A stretch of DNA of 64,000 nucleotides from Przewalskia tangutica (Eukaryota; Streptophyta; Magnoliopsida; Solanales; Solanaceae), in contig CM056738.1 of the NCBI GenBank assembly GCA_029844215.1, forward strand, positions 68,229,593-68,293,592, read 5' to 3'. How positions within the stretch are numbered: position 1 is the stretch's first letter; every line of letters begins with the position of its first letter. Under the pieces are notes generated by a model. It saw only the letters and a list, made by a program, of their open reading frames with translations, was not told where the DNA came from and did no database searches. Positions 11,981-21,562 of the stretch are shown here, in pieces. Position numbers and translations under genes: made by a program.

Positions 11981-13810
11981 TAGCCGCTACGACTCAGCGT
12001 AGTAGGTGCCGCGGTGCCTTACTCTATTTTTTCACACATTTAATTAAATCCAAAATCTAATTTTGATTTAATTAAATAATTTCCATCAAATAGAAATTAT
12101 CCCATAGTTGTTATAAATTTCAATATCTCGATTCCAAATCGAATATTTAATACTTTCTCAATACACTCTTAGATCGAAGAGACAATCGACATAGTATGAC
12201 CCTATAGGCCTTCACATATTGACACTAATCCAATTAAGGTCCATACGGAACTCCTAAACTGCGTCGTACGACGAACTCAATATGTGAAGTACGTTTACAT
12301 GAATCCAGCAAACATAACATTTATGTGAGATGATAAATTCCTTTCATTCGCGACACACTCGATCAAGCTTAGGATTTTACATGTGTCTATCCAAATGGCT
12401 TGATCATTTTAACTCATCTATATTAATCGACAACTAAACCATATTCTAAATATGTCTCTTGCATTGGCCAATGACTTGGGCAACCTAATATCACTGAGAA
12501 GTTGAGTGCTCTCTCGAATATCCAATCGAGGAATGAATCATATTCTTGGCTCAACTACCACCTTGGTTTTCATCATAATGCAACCAACACAAGTCGTATC
12601 TTATCTTATAAGGATTTTAATCTTAGGACAAGGTCAAAATACAATACTCTGTAAACAAGGTGCGTATTGACCTCAGGTCAAAGAACATTTATCTCCCACA
12701 CGCTGATAACACTCTAGACATGTATAATAAATAGTTTATCAGCAGGGTATACCAATATTTTCCAAAAGTATTCATGTTTCCATCACTAGTAACCATTACT
12801 AGTAGCAGGTAAGACATACTACATTTCCAAGAATGTGATGCAGACCACATCGACTTATAACACATCATCGATATCTCATTCTTGATGATCATTAGTCGAG
12901 GCTACTTTGAGAGTTATGCTCTATCATCAATATATCACTCTATTAATGACAATGTAAGCTCAAGGGATGCACATTAATGAATAATTAAAAACAATCAAAT
13001 AATAATTCAATAATCGCAAATGCCATAAATATATTAATCTTATTAATAATATGAATGTGTTCAAGTACATTTGTCTCTAATAATGATTGTCTCTAGAACA
13101 TACATACTTTCAGGACTCACACGTTTATCTTGTGCGGCGGAACAAACTTATATTCAAAATTAACAACTTAACTCCTCATTTTAAGCATGTACGCCTCATA
13201 ACATGCTTTGAAACATTGTACCTAATCAATAATATCATTTGAGTTGTTCTCATGATTTGGGTTGGTACCTGAAGGTTTTAGGTAAGTTTCGATACTTTTG
13301 GAATAAGTTGACAATTGGTCAAAAATAATTGCAAGTGCATGCGCACTCTGGTGCGTGCAATGCACCTGCCAAAGCGCAGGCCTAGTCATGTATTTTAGTA
13401 TACGTAATAAAAGATAATTAATAAAAATTATAATAAATTCTTAAAAGATATATATTTATATTGCAGATGAATTTTCTATTATAATTTTGTAACAAATTCA
13501 TAAAAATTATTCTACTTATAATATTAATGAGTTGATAAAAAATATAGTAAGATATAAGAATATTTACTGAATGGTCGAAAAGGTCAGGAGTAAAATTTGC
13601 ATAAGATGTGTGGTGGGGGGGTGTGAAGGAGTTAAAAATAAAATTGGTGGATGTAAATGATTTTTATCATCCATGTATTTGGAACAAATTTAGTTTATTT
13701 TATCAAAATCAGAAAGTTGGCATGTACGTTGTCACACTCCCTGCCTTTCAAAGGTGACTAGAGGGCGGACCAGAAACAGCAGAGCGACGATCGATGAGCG
13801 GGTTTGATAA
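11981..13810. other. AT-rich intergenic DNA, no gene seen
   Basis: About 1.8 kb between the Tat/Ogre-like LTR and the next LTR element. Frames are short and broken (for example 12689-12892 minus, 67 codons) and resemble no family I know. The 12000-13140 part has the texture of an old LTR in minus orientation, but I cannot identify ends or a target duplication. 13380-13740 is very AT-rich. Confidence 0.4.
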
Positions 13811-14760
13811 TGTAACGTCTCGTAATTTTGGGCGATAATTTGAGCACCTAAGCGAAGGAAATAAACTCGAGCGATGGAAAAATTTTGTTATATTTACATA
13901 CGCTAATAAGAGATTAGTATATAAAAAGATGTGATCCCAAAATAATTTTGGATACAACAAGTATGACGACGGGGGTGGGAAATAAATTTGAAGTATCCAT
14001 AAAAAAGTTATGGACTAGTATCATATTACAAGAATTATGACATTGAGTATGTGAGAATTTTGTAAGTCATCAGAATTTAAGTGAATTGAAATCCAAAATT
14101 AATTATGTGTGTGATTGAGAAATTATACGGAGGCGAGTCACTTTATTAATGTGGCGATGTGGCAAGTAGCAAGGCATGTGTCAACAATTAATACTCTCCA
14201 CCGCCAACATGGCAGGTGGGAGATTAATGTTAATTAAGACATGCAAAAATGGTATATAGGGAGTAAATCGTGAGATGGAGTATCATTTCCACTTTCTATT
14301 TCTTTCTTTCCATTCTATTTACATACCACTTTATTACTTCAATCAACATATAAAGTCGTACTGACGTCCCTTTTGTTGGGTGGGACGCTGCGTTTCATGC
14401 CCGCAGGTGCGCATAGGCATGACGACGGTCCACGTTAGTAGGTTGCTAGTTCAGCTGATGTTGGAGCACTCTATTTGTTCCAGCGTTGCAGTCTAGTCTT
14501 GGTATGATATTTTAATGTCGTATACTCTAAAAGAGGTTTGTAGATAGTGTCATGTGGGTGTAGTAGATTTGTATAGCCTTGTCGGCCTTGGTATGAGTAT
14601 GTATATATATAAGTTTGTTGCGGGATGAAGAGTTCACATAGTCTTCTTTCGGCATAGCCCGTGTTCAATTAATTATGAGTAGACGTTAAATATATGAACG
14701 GCGGTACTCGGCGGGTGGGGTCCGGGTGCCCGTCGCGGCCCTCCGGTTTGGGTCGTGACA
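13811..14760 (+). mobile_element. 5' LTR of the 13.8-21.6 kb element
   Basis: 950 bp, beginning TGTAACGTCTCGTAATTTTG and ending GGGTCGTGACA. It matches 19225 onward over its whole length apart from the LINE there. It carries CTGCG (14388-14392) and CGCAG (14402-14406) arms around TTTCATGCC, as in the other chromoviral LTRs of the window. Confidence 0.85.
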
Positions 14761-14764
14761 AACT

Positions 14765-14776
14765 TGGTATCAAAGC
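14765..14776 (+). other. Primer-binding site (tRNA-iMet type)
   Basis: TGGTATCAAAGC, 4 bp after the LTR end; one base from the usual TGGTATCAGAGC. Confidence 0.7.
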
Positions 14777-15129
14777 ATGTCTATCCTAAAGAGTCTACAA
14801 GTCGTATCTAGTAAAGTCTTGTTTATGGGTATGTTGCGCACCACACTTATAAACAGGGGGCTATTTGATATTTAGGGATGGTTTCCATTCTTTCATCTCA
14901 TAAATCATGCAATAGAGTTGAGTTATAAGTATTCCACTCCTAATATGTTTCGCGTTTACGATTTCAGCATAGAGAGCCCGATAGAGATAGGCTCTTGATG
15001 GTCAGTGAGCTCGTAACTTAAGGAATTTATCAGTTATGGATCGCCGATATTTAAAGGGTTTGAGCAAGCTTGCGAGTTTAGTGGGAAAGCCTTTATTGTT
15101 GGATAGGAAAAAGAAGGAAGGGTAACTAC

Positions 15130-15624
15130 AGAAAAGGATAAGCAGAAATATGTGAGAGATCATCCAATTGCATCGTTGTTGTTGTGAATGAGGAAGCACC
15201 TACTAAGGGGAGGCATCAAGGGAAGCAGAATGAGAAGAAGGTCACAACCCAATGGAAATTTAAAGCACCATGAACATACTAACCACATATGGTTGAACTA
15301 CAACCATCGGTGCCCAATAGTAGCAATGATGTTCCAATGCCAACTAGTAGTATGTTATTTGGGAAAATTGAAACAGTTACCACAAAGGACAGTCCACCTA
15401 AGGGGCCAGATAAAGTCCCAGCAGTGAAGAATACATCTCAGCAAGTGAGTCCAAATGATACTAACAGAGGTAAAGCACCTGCTAGTCCTGTTTTGGACTT
15501 GGAAAACTTCTCAGTTTTATCTACTGTTAGAACAAGGAACACTTTTGAGATGCTCCAAAAGAGTACCAGTGATAAACCTATAATGGCCTCTAAGAGCACA
15601 GCGGTGCTAATAAAATCTCAATGA
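15130..15624 (+). pseudogene. C-terminal part of an L1-type LINE ORF1
   Basis: A broken frame rich in Lys, Ser and Pro, ending LDLENFSVLSTVRTRNTFEM and closing just at the start of the endonuclease-like frame. In plant L1 elements ORF1 (nucleic-acid-binding, often zinc-knuckle) immediately precedes ORF2, and NFSVLS-type tails are common there. The clean frame is 15289-15624 (111 codons); the upstream 160 bp continue the homology in other frames. Identification rests mainly on its position before the endonuclease. Confidence 0.5.
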
Positions 15625-16330
15625 ATTGGTTAGTGTGGAATGTTAGGGGAGTACATAAAAGGTTCAAGCATAAGGAAATGAGAACCTATTTGAATAATGA
15701 TAGAATAATAATAGCAGGACTTGTTGAGACTAAGGTGAAAACTCACAAGCTTAAAGAATTTGTAACAATATTGCTCCTAGTTGGGCCCTGCTAGAAAACT
15801 ATTACTATGCTATTAATAGGAGGATATGAATTATATTTGATCCAAGGTCTTATAATATTACCTTGGTCGAAGCTACAACTCAACTAATTCATTTCCAAGT
15901 CACAGGACTGACGGGAACCTTAGATTACTATTCCACAATTATTTATTGATACAATGATGTTGAGCAAAGAACCAATTTATGGAAGAAGTTGACCGAGATG
16001 GTTGTTGGGATCATTAAACCATGGATTCTAGGAGAATACTTCAATAATTATATACACAGAGGATAAAATTATGGGTAATCCAATTACAACAGCTGAGATT
16101 AAGGACTATACTAACTGCATACAATCATTTCTTGTTACTGGACAGAATGTTTGGCAATCACGAATTGATGATGCAATGGGGGCATGTACATACGATCTAT
16201 AGACTTCCACATATATCTGACCACTCACTTATGCAGTTAAGCATCACTGTAACAAGTTGAAATCCAAGAACACCATTTAGGTTCTTCGACATTTGGGCTT
16301 ACTATGATGATTTCATATATTTTGTGGTAC
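15621..16330 (+). pseudogene. L1-type LINE ORF2 endonuclease (APE) domain, broken
   Basis: Begins MNWLVWNVRGVHKRFKHKEM at 15621, the usual start of plant L1 ORF2. It continues with a GLVETKV segment (catalytic Glu), then TGLTGTL, WILGEYFNN (normally GGDFN), and near 16215 an ISDHSLM motif (catalytic Asp-His), followed by PFRFFDIWAYYDDF. The active protein nicks target DNA during LINE insertion. Here stops and frameshifts interrupt it at several points (for example near 15790 and 15950) and the GGDFN Asp is lost, so it is dead. Reverse transcriptase is absent. Confidence 0.8.
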
Positions 16331-16334
16331 AAGC

Positions 16335-16610
16335 TTGGACCTTTGCAAGGACACTGAACAAAATGCTATGCTGATTGTTTGGCAAAATTTGAAGAACCTG
16401 AAGCCCCTATTGAAGCAATTGAATAATGAAAACTACAAGTATATCCATCAAAAGATTGATAAGGCCAGAACTGATCTAGATGTTATACAAGAGAAATTAC
16501 CACATCAATATACTGATGAATTGCTTCATTTAGAGAAAAACACAATACATAATTTGGAAAAGTGGGCCATAATAGAAGAAATACAAGCCTGGGAAGCAAA
16601 AGGAGTTTAG
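16335..16610 (+). pseudogene. L1 LINE linker between endonuclease and RT
   Basis: A 91-codon frame with WQNLKNLKPLLKQLNNENYK and coiled-coil-like charged text up to HNLEKWAIIEE, typical of the L1 ORF2 segment just before the reverse transcriptase. It ends at a stop at 16610; the expected RT does not follow. The LINE is thus 3'-truncated or was cut by a later rearrangement. Confidence 0.65.
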
Positions 16611-16800
16611 ATGGTCCTGTGAGTAGAAATGAAATTGTTGTCACACATGTAAAAAGTGATCTCACAAAGAGTGCAGTAGAAAGCTTTTGATTCTGGGCAT
16701 GCAAAAGTTAAAGTCAATTGTACAAGGTTGGATGGATGAGCCATATTACCCATGGAGACAGGGAGAGCTAATTAGTTCAGATTGTGGAAACCAAGTTGAG

Positions 16801-17253
16801 AAGGCTAATCCGTCTTGGCGCAAAAAGGTCAAAAGCGGTCGCTAGAAAAAGTAATCCCCCAGTAGTAAGAAAGAAAAATCATCTTATGTTGGTAAAGCTA
16901 TTGATGGACTTTCAAGTGCATTAGTTGTATTCGATGACAAATGATATGGAATTTGCAGTTCGAATATGAAAATAGTACATGAAGATTCTCCTATTCGACA
17001 AGGTCAACGTGAATTTGATGTAACCCTACCACCTTTTGGTCCAACAGTTCCAGTCATGGTGATGCCCGTACCAAAATTAGAGAGACTATTTGTCTGTTTC
17101 AGGCTATCCGTATAAAGCTCTTGCAAAGTGAAGAATCAAAGTTAAAACCTGAAAAAGCAAAACCGAAGCAGGGGCCAAACAGGATTGACCTTGAGGCAAC
17201 AAAAAAATCATCAAGGAAAAAGGAAAAGAAGTTAACACGGGTCGACACAAGAC
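16801..17253 (+). pseudogene. SUVH5/6-like histone methyltransferase fragment (segment before SRA)
   Basis: Frames here read like the region just N-terminal to the SRA/YDG domain of SUVH5/6-type H3K9 methyltransferases. From 17052 there is GDARTKIRETICLFQAIRIK, then KLLQSEESKLK and RIDLEATK. After a frameshift comes IIKEKGKEVNTG, where the family runs into the SRA domain. Upstream text (IVHEDSPIRQGQREFDVTLP) is consistent. Family proteins deposit H3K9me2 and bind methylated CHG DNA; this piece has no SRA or SET domain and carries stops and frameshifts. It is a captured fragment, not a gene. Sequence identity to a host SUVH gene would settle it. Confidence 0.6.
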
Positions 17254-17257
17254 ATTT

Positions 17258-17707
17258 GTGAAAGAAATTGGCGGTGTGACTGATGAGACAAGTGTGGTTA
17301 GTGAAGTCAAAAGGTTGTCGCCGCCTCAGAAGCTAATTAGTGTTATGAAACATGCCTCCTCCTCGCTAAAGAATAAATACCGCAAAAGAAGGGTATTTGC
17401 TGTTAGAGACTTCCCTCCATTTTGTGGAACAAATGCTCCTAAGTCAACTGAACAGAATTGCTTTGGTATTACTAAAGAAAGAAAGGGTGTGGTCGGGTTC
17501 AATAAAGAAGCTATAAAGAATGAAGTAATCGAGACATTGAGAGACGTTACAGATACTGGGGCATCGCAAGAGAAGTTGATTGTAAGTGAGGATGCGGATC
17601 CTCTGAAAGAGAGAGACATTTCTAGTCCCAAAGATCGGGAGTTGGAACAAATAGAAACGATTCACAGTGAAGAGCAGGAAGGTGTCCAATGTGATTATGA
17701 TGGATGA
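17258..17707 (+). pseudogene. SUVH5/6-like N-terminal fragment, out of order
   Basis: A 149-codon open frame. Residues 41-57 read YRKRRVFAVRDFPPFCG, closely resembling the (R)RRVSAVRDFPPxCG motif of SUVH5/6-type proteins, followed by an acidic, Lys/Glu-rich tail. In the family this motif is N-terminal and precedes the LFQAI..KLLQ segment. Here it lies after that segment, so the pieces are permuted. The junction is inside the VNTG..(R)H text near 17245. The frame could be translated, but without SRA/SET it cannot be a methyltransferase. Recognition rests on one strong motif and its neighbour. Confidence 0.6.
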
Positions 17708-18300
17708 AGTCAGGTAGAAAGCATTGTGATTATCATGCCGAGATAATGAAAGAAGCAGGAGTTGTGGGGGAAAGAGATTGGTATATTCAGAGGACGAAAG
17801 TGAATAAACTACTACTGTAGGTAGTGCTCTTGGTTCTGGAAATAAAAAGTCGATTACGAAAGGTGCCAAGTCATAATGTCCACGGAAGCAAGAGAAGATC
17901 GGAAAGAATATTTAACAAAAGAGAAGTGCAACCTTAGAGTATAATGGGAGAAAGGGTAGACAATATCTCATAAGATGAATCGGCCAAACGGCTTACGAGT
18001 TGGGTATCATCAACAATTCAATTAAACCCCTTTATATACTTCTAGGTTCAGTCTGCATCAACCTTGGCAAGCCGGGAGTTCACAATCTGTCCCTATGCCT
18101 ATCAACCATCGGAGTTTACAACAGTCTATTTCAATTTTCCAACCACCGGGGTGGTTCTAGATAGATGTGTTGCGATGGTTTTCCAATCTGTAACACTTTT
18201 GTTTCGATACAATCGTTGAGAGATCTCTTTCATCCGAATTTTTTATTGATGTGGGGATTTCAATGGATTGCAATAGCAGCACTTCCATTCACATATATTA
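17708..18300 (+). other. Interior sequence, not identified
   Basis: No frame longer than about 60 codons on the plus strand. The 141-codon minus frame overlapping here (17869-17444) is antisense to the SUVH-like piece and Leu/Ser/Phe-rich; not called. Confidence 0.3.
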
Positions 18301-19078
18301 AATACTAAGCAATCTCATCGCTGTTGGGATTCCAGAAGATATAAGCGCTAGGAGATATTGGCAGAATTTGAGCAATCGAAAGAGGAACAGCATTCCTCTC
18401 ATGAGCACCAGATGTTCGATGAAATGGCAGCTAATGAGTTAGAGAGACAATTTGATAAACTAGCGTTTATGTATGAATATCCAGCAGTAACTAAGAATTA
18501 TATGGGTGGAAACATCTATCTCACTTCTCAGAAGGTCGATACAAAGTACATTGGGGAGAGTCGCATACAATCTAACGATGAGAAGCTTCAGACAATTGTT
18601 GATGTGGTGAATGTGGAAAAGAATTACTATGTCATGAGACATCCTATCACTACCTTGAAGAAGCATAAGTTTGAGGGGGAAAAAACTGGTCGATGAAGTA
18701 AAGTTAAAGGTCATATATGGGACAAATGATGTGTTGCTTGAAGAGGCTGTTGAGCTTGCGGATGGAAGCCCTGTTCCAACTTCTAGCCATCTGCAAGAGA
18801 ATGCAGTTTGTGATATTAGGAGATTCAAAATTAGATATGATTGAAAGCACAAAGATACTTCATACTCTCTCATGCTTAATGGCGCAATACATAGAATTGG
18901 AGCAACTTGCAAGTATGTCGAGGTAAATATGTTTGTGGAGTTTGTAGGAAAATACTAGTTTGTACTACCTGGTACGATGATAGCTTTTGCACTTGCTGAG
19001 ATATTGAGAAAAGGAACTCACATGTGCAATGAAGAGCAGCGTGTTGGTTACAGGTTGTTGTATGAGTTGTATCATTAA
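18301..19078 (+). pseudogene. Unidentified reading frame, frameshifted
   Basis: A frame through 18358-18696 (MAEFEQSKEEQHSSHEHQMF near its start, acidic and helical) ends prematurely. The text continues sensibly one frame over from about 18686 (LVDEVKLKVIYGTNDVLLEE and ..AICDIRRF-like text) to a stop at 18955, then onward to 19076. The switch coincides with a GGGGGAAAAAA run at 18675-18685, so one slip there would join them. I do not recognise the protein. Its place in the element, next to captured SUVH-like pieces and just before the polypurine tract, suggests another captured host fragment, or a diverged element gene. Confidence 0.4.
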
Positions 19079-19210
19079 TGTTTGATGACCATGAGAGGTC
19101 CGATATAAGGATGAATGTTATATTATATGACACATAAAGCGGTGGATGTGTTTTCTGGCTATGCAACAAAGATTAGATATGTCACCCCAACATTCGAGGA
19201 CGAAGGTTTT

Positions 19211-19224
19211 TAAGGGGGGAAGGA
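19211..19224 (+). other. Polypurine tract
   Basis: TAAGGGGGGAAGGA directly before the 3' LTR; primes plus-strand DNA in LTR elements. Confidence 0.7.
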
Positions 19225-19650
19225 TATAACGTCTCGTAATTTTGGGGGATAATTTGAGCACATAAGCGAAGGAAATAAACCCGAGCGATGGAAAAAAATT
19301 CTTATATTTACATACTCTAATAGGATATTAGTATATAAAAGGATGTGATTCCAAAATAATTTTGGACACAACAAGTGTGACGACGGAGATCAGAAATAAA
19401 TTTGGAGCATCCATGAAGAAGTTATATATTAGTGACATATTACAAGAATTATAGCATTGAGTATATGAGAATTTTATAAGTCATCAGGCTTTAAGTGAAT
19501 TGAGATTAAGAATTAATTATGTGTGTGATTGATAAATTATACGGAGGTGAGTCACTTTATTAATGGGGCAATGTGGCAAGTAGTTAGGCATGTGTCAACA
19601 ATTAATACTCTCCACCGCCAACATGGACATGTGGGAGATTAATGTTGATT

Positions 19651-20652
19651 ACAACAACAACAACAACATACCCAGTAAAATCCCACCATGTGGGGTCTGG
19701 GAGGGTAGAGTGTACACAGACCTTACCTCTAACTTGGTAGGTAGAGCGGTTATTTTCGGGAGACCCTCGGCTCAAGACATAGCTTAATCACAATAAAAAA
19801 CGTTGCATAGAAAGATAAACGGTCAGAGACAAGAAATTAAAGCTATATGAACATGCTGGTAACAAAAATTGAATACGCCATGGTAGCGCATTCTGCCAAA
19901 AGAAAGCAGTAGCTAACGCAAATTAATAAATAGTAATAAATAACGCAAATAAATAATATAAACAAAATACACTAGAGAACACATAGCCGCAAAAATCAAC
20001 TACAGGAATATAAAGAAATACTTCTTCTATAAGTGTGATGAGCTAATCGGGCCTACATCGCTCACACTACAACTATCTTTTTATGAGCGTGAGTAGAACT
20101 ACACTCGACTATCTACTACCCTTCAACCCTAATTTGTGTCCTCCACAAACTTCTATCTAAGGTCATGTCCTCAGTAAGTCGCACACGCGTCATATCCCGT
20201 CTAATCACCTCTCCCCAATACTTATTCGGTCTACCTCTACCCCTACTGAACCTGTCCATAACCAACCTCTCACACATCCGCACTGGGGCATTTGTGTCTA
20301 TCCTCAGCGCATGCCTGAACCATCTCAACCTCGCTTTCCGCATCTTATCCTCCACCGAGGTCACTCTCACTCTGTCCCGGATATCATCATTTCTAATTAT
20401 ATCCCTCCTTGTATTCCCACACATCCATCTTAGCATCCTCATCTCCGCAACTTTCATCTTTTGGATGTGCGAAGTCTTGACTGGACAACACTCCGTCTCA
20501 TACAACATAGTCGGTCTAACGACCGTCCAATAAAATATGCCTTTAAGCTTTGGTGGAACTTTTTTGTCGCACAAGACTCCAAATGTGAGCCTCCATTTCA
20601 ACCACCCTACCCCAATACGATGTGTGACATCGTTATCAATCTCTCCATTCCC
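19651..20652 (-). mobile_element. RTE-type LINE, 5'-truncated, with (TTG)n tail
   Basis: On the minus strand it runs from 20652 through the C-terminal end of the RT protein (20601-20116) and a 3' untranslated region to a (TTG)n tail at 19651-19667. Its 3' region (GTCTGTGTACACTCTACCCT and GGGATTTTACTGGGTATG) matches the tail I know from Solanaceae TS SINEs, which share 3' ends with RTE LINEs. Near-matching hexamers TTGATT (19645-19650) and TTAATT (20653-20658) fit a short target duplication of the TTAATT seen in the uninterrupted LTR (about 14230). Confidence 0.85.
20116..20601 (-). pseudogene. RTE LINE reverse transcriptase, C-terminal end
   Basis: A 161-codon open piece beginning [20 protein letters not shown], with [42 protein letters not shown] and [16 protein letters not shown]. 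These are hallmark motifs of the C-terminal third of plant RTE-clade LINE proteins. The catalytic FADD and the endonuclease are absent, as expected of 5'-truncated insertion. The final residues (TQIRVEG, stop) are the normal protein end. Confidence 0.88.
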
Positions 20653-21562
20653 TTAATTAAGACATGCAAAATGGTATATAGGGAGTAAATCGTGCGATGG
20701 AGTACCATTTCCACTTTATGTTCTTTCTTTCCATTCTATTTACATACCACTTTATTATTTCAATCAACATATAAAACAATGGCAAAAGGATCCAAATATT
20801 TTAGCAAATAATTCATATCGTTTGATTTGAACAAGAACGTACAAAGCAATAATATTTTTCTCCCATTTTAGCGTAACGAATGTATATTAAGGCAATTATT
20901 TTTCTTTTGGCATGTTCCTATAATGAATTATAACCATGATATGGTTCCATAATTTATTCTACTCCTAGAAGTTGAGAATAATCATGTTATTGATTCATAT
21001 GCTAAAAACATGTATAAATTGTCTCTAAGTCCTTATTAAAGCATACGAAGAGATGTTGATATCTACAGTGTTAGCCAAAGGTGCAAGAATGTTATGTCAC
21101 TTCGAGTATTTTATTGTTATATCCTTGTTATGTTGTTATTTATGCCTGACATACTCAGTACAACAGTCGTACTGACTTTACTTTTGTCGGGGGACACTGC
21201 GTTTCATGCCCGCAGGTTCGCATAGGCAAGGCGACTGTCCATATTAGTAGGTTGTTGGTTCAGCTGATGTTGGAGCACTCTATTTGTACCAGATTGCAGT
21301 CTAGTCTTGGTATGATAATTTAATATCGTATATTCTTTAGAGACTTGTAGATAGTGTTCTGTGGGTGTAGTAGATTGGCCTTGTCGGCCTTGGTTTGAGT
21401 ATGTATATATATAAGTTTGTTACGGGATAAAGAGTTCACATAGTCTTCTTTCGTCATAGCCTGTGTTCAATTAATTATGAGTAGATGTTAAATGTACGAA
21501 CGGCGGTACCAGGCGGGTGGGGTTCGGGTGCCCGTCGTGGCCTTCCGTTTTGGATCGTGACA

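Larger units (their letters stand above)
13811..21562 (+). mobile_element. Chromovirus-derived LTR element carrying foreign gene pieces
   Basis: Two LTRs (13811-14760; 19225-21562, the latter split by a LINE) flank a 4.46 kb interior. The PBS TGGTATCAAAGC (14765-14776) is an initiator-Met-tRNA type. The following 200 bp (AGTCTACAAGTCGTATCTAGTA and onward) align by eye with the 5' untranslated region of the Del/Tekay elements at 33.2 and 40.5 kb. A purine tract AAGGGGGGAAGGA precedes the right LTR. No RT, integrase or chromodomain is visible. The interior instead holds an L1 LINE piece, SUVH-like pieces and an unidentified reading frame. I could not match flanking target duplications (GATAA left, GGTAC right), so an old or rearranged insertion is likely. 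Confidence 0.7.
19225..21562 (+). mobile_element. 3' LTR of the 13.8-21.6 kb element, split by a LINE
   Basis: 19225-19650 and 20653-21562 together reproduce the left LTR. It begins TATAACGTCTCGTAATTTTG (G to A at the second base of the TG end) and ends GGATCGTGACA. CTGCG..CGCAG hairpin at 21197-21215. Confidence 0.85.

Noticed and set aside
11990..13140. Ty1/copia LTR in minus orientation
   Set aside because: Texture is suggestive but I found no TG/CA ends, PBS or target duplication.
17444..17869. 141-codon minus-strand frame
   Set aside because: Antisense to the SUVH-like piece, Leu/Ser/Phe-rich without domain.
20165..20533. 122-codon plus-strand frame
   Set aside because: Antisense shadow of the RTE LINE protein.
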